Shown here: piece by piece, positions 63,010-64,000 of the stretch | How positions within the stretch are numbered: position 1 is the stretch's first letter | How the letters are laid out: every line of letters begins with the position of its first letter | NCBI GenBank assembly: GCA_014380365.1 | Contig: JACMJZ010000004.1 | Span: forward strand, 124,001 to 188,000 | DNA from: Pyrinomonadaceae bacterium | GTDB taxonomy: Bacteria; Acidobacteriota; Blastocatellia; Pyrinomonadales; Pyrinomonadaceae | Reading direction: 5' to 3' | DNA: 64,000 bases | Position numbers and translations under genes: made by a program | Notes under the pieces: generated by a model | Databases searched by the model: none | What the model was told of the DNA's origin: nothing | What the model saw: the letters and a program-made list of their open reading frames with translations, nothing else

Positions 63010-63912
63010 TCATTGCGGAAACTCAACGTTGCGTTTTTTGGCTCCTTCGATCATTTCGACGGATGGGCGCGGCGCTTGCGGAACCAAGGCAACCACCGGC
63101 ATCGGCTTAGCTTCCGATTGGACACGCACACGCCGCGGCGCAGGCTTTTCCGGTTGCTCGCTCTTCAGTGATCCAGGTTCAGGCGCGGGTACGGCCCTGT
63201 CACCGCCGAGTAAACCTCGCTTGTTGATACCCTTGGTCTGTTCGTCACCCTGGTCAATCGAATTGCGCATTACCAGTTGAAGCTTGCCTTCGCTGGACGC
63301 AAGCGCGAGCTTCTCCGCTTGTTCGGGAGTGACCAGAAGCGTGACCGCCTTGACGCTATTCGCTTCGCGTTGATCCTCGGGCTGGTCGATGTTTACGCCA
63401 TTGGCGAGCACCTTAATGTTCTGCAAGACGATCTTCGAAATGGGATCCTGCATCCCCACCTTTTCCGCTGGGTCGATAACGACGACGACGTCAACGAGCG
63501 TCCCCGGCATGATGAAACCGGAAATGCCCACTACGTCATCGACCTTTACAGTCATCGCTCGATAGCCTTCAGGAATCACCGCGGAGAGACCTCCCGCAGT
63601 GCCGATGGGAGCCAGCCTTGCCTCCGTGACCGGCTCCCTGGGGGCGATATTCACAACCGCAACGCGCCCTGTCAGGTTCTCGAGAGTATCGAATGCGCCG
63701 TCAGGGATTGATTCCTTTGGAAACTGGACCACCATGAGCTGTTCAGGAATGATCTTTGTGCCCAGGGGAATCGCGACTTTGGCTACTGCGACGCTGTTGA
63801 GATTCTTTGTGTAAGCCTGAGCGCTGGATAAGTACCGGCTAACAGAAACTGCGGCGAGCAGTCCGAACAGGAGTGCTCCGGCCAGGACGATGAAGAAACG
63901 TTTGTTGCGCAT
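63010..63912 (-). CDS. cpaB: Tad pilus assembly protein CpaB/RcpC
   Basis: 300 residues, GGAG 9 bp before the ATG. An N-terminal membrane helix (RFFIVLAGALLFGLLAAV) is followed by an SAF domain (VAKVAIPLGTKIIPEQL to EPVTEARLA) and the second CpaB signature GTLVDVVVVID, then a Lys/Arg/Pro-rich tail. First visible gene of the Tad run; 80 bp separates its stop from cpaC. Flp pilin and prepilin peptidase genes, if present, must be to the right of the window. Confidence 0.94.
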   Translation of the reverse strand: MRNKRFFIVLAGALLFGLLAAVSVSRYLSSAQAYTKNLNSVAVAKVAIPLGTKIIPEQLMVVQFPKESIPDGAFDTLENLTGRVAVVNIAPREPVTEARLAPIGTAGGLSAVIPEGYRAMTVKVDDVVGISGFIMPGTLVDVVVVIDPAEKVGMQDPISKIVLQNIKVLANGVNIDQPEDQREANSVKAVTLLVTPEQAEKLALASSEGKLQLVMRNSIDQGDEQTKGINKRGLLGGDRAVPAPEPGSLKSEQPEKPAPRRVRVQSEAKPMPVVALVPQAPRPSVEMIEGAKKRNVEFPQ

Positions 63913-64000
63913 AGTTAACTCTCCGTATCTCTAGGCGTCGTCAGTTTGTTACCTGCGTGAAAAGCCTACGCCTGTTCAAGTGCGAAAGATGGCAGTTGAA
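63913..64000. other. Sequence upstream of cpaB, to window end
   Basis: 88 bp without a frame or promoter I can support. The Tad operon promoter or an upstream gene may begin beyond the edge. Confidence 0.4.

Overview
The window looks like a chromosomal segment of a mid-GC Acidobacteriota, most plausibly class Blastocatellia (subdivision 4). The reasons are two secreted VWFA proteins of the acidobacterial type, an Oar-like TonB receptor with an N-terminal carboxypeptidase-regulatory domain, many secreted proteins without recognisable families, and a radical-SAM enzyme resembling the tetraether / membrane-spanning lipid synthases, lipids known from subdivision 4. The taxonomic call is inference; there is no rRNA gene here.

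Layout. 1-2.1 kb: two-component pair on the minus strand (a receiver-HD protein cut by the window edge and a receiver-histidine kinase). 2.6-3.0 kb: HU protein. 3.09-7.95 kb: what I read as an intact 4.83-kb IS1595-type transposon, bounded by a 20-bp inverted repeat (one mismatch) and an 11-bp direct repeat. It carries its transposase plus passenger genes: a DNA methyltransferase fused to a PD-(D/E)XK nuclease domain, a small partner protein, a divergently transcribed DNA-binding-like protein, a tRNA-Leu-like gene with a broken anticodon stem, and an XRE regulator. 8.5-9.0 kb: tRNA-Arg(UCU) interrupted by a 270-nt group I intron, then tRNA-His. 9-16 kb: secreted proteins (a kinase-fold-like protein, a metallophosphoesterase, a VWFA protein) and a flavin reductase. 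16-22 kb: a compact plus-strand run of an S8 protease with a hexad-repeat tail, a GNAT protein, a helical protein and a hybrid histidine kinase, facing a single response regulator. 22-40 kb: ordinary metabolic and envelope genes (OsmC, lytic transglycosylase, class II aldolase, PQQ-type glucose dehydrogenase-like, CBS, radical SAM, M1 peptidase, and an exported Cys-rich peptide next to a redoxin). 40-48.6 kb: TonB receptor, surE-pcm-dedA, rpsU and the lipid-synthase-like radical SAM enzyme.

49-64 kb: about 15 kb on one strand holding a Tad pilus locus, read right to left: CpaB, CpaC secretin, TadG-like, two TadE-like pseudopilins, CpaE/TadZ, CpaF/TadA, TadB, TadC, TPR protein. It continues into an AAA ATPase with a winged-helix N-terminus, a lytic transglycosylase, an internally duplicated secreted protein and a VWFA protein. 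No Flp pilin or prepilin peptidase is visible; they may lie beyond the right edge.

The whole window is sprinkled with dispersed palindromic repeats. One family of five copies runs into the reading frames of neighbouring genes and adds residues to protein ends. Two-component and secreted proteins are over-represented; no CRISPR array, prophage or rRNA operon was seen.
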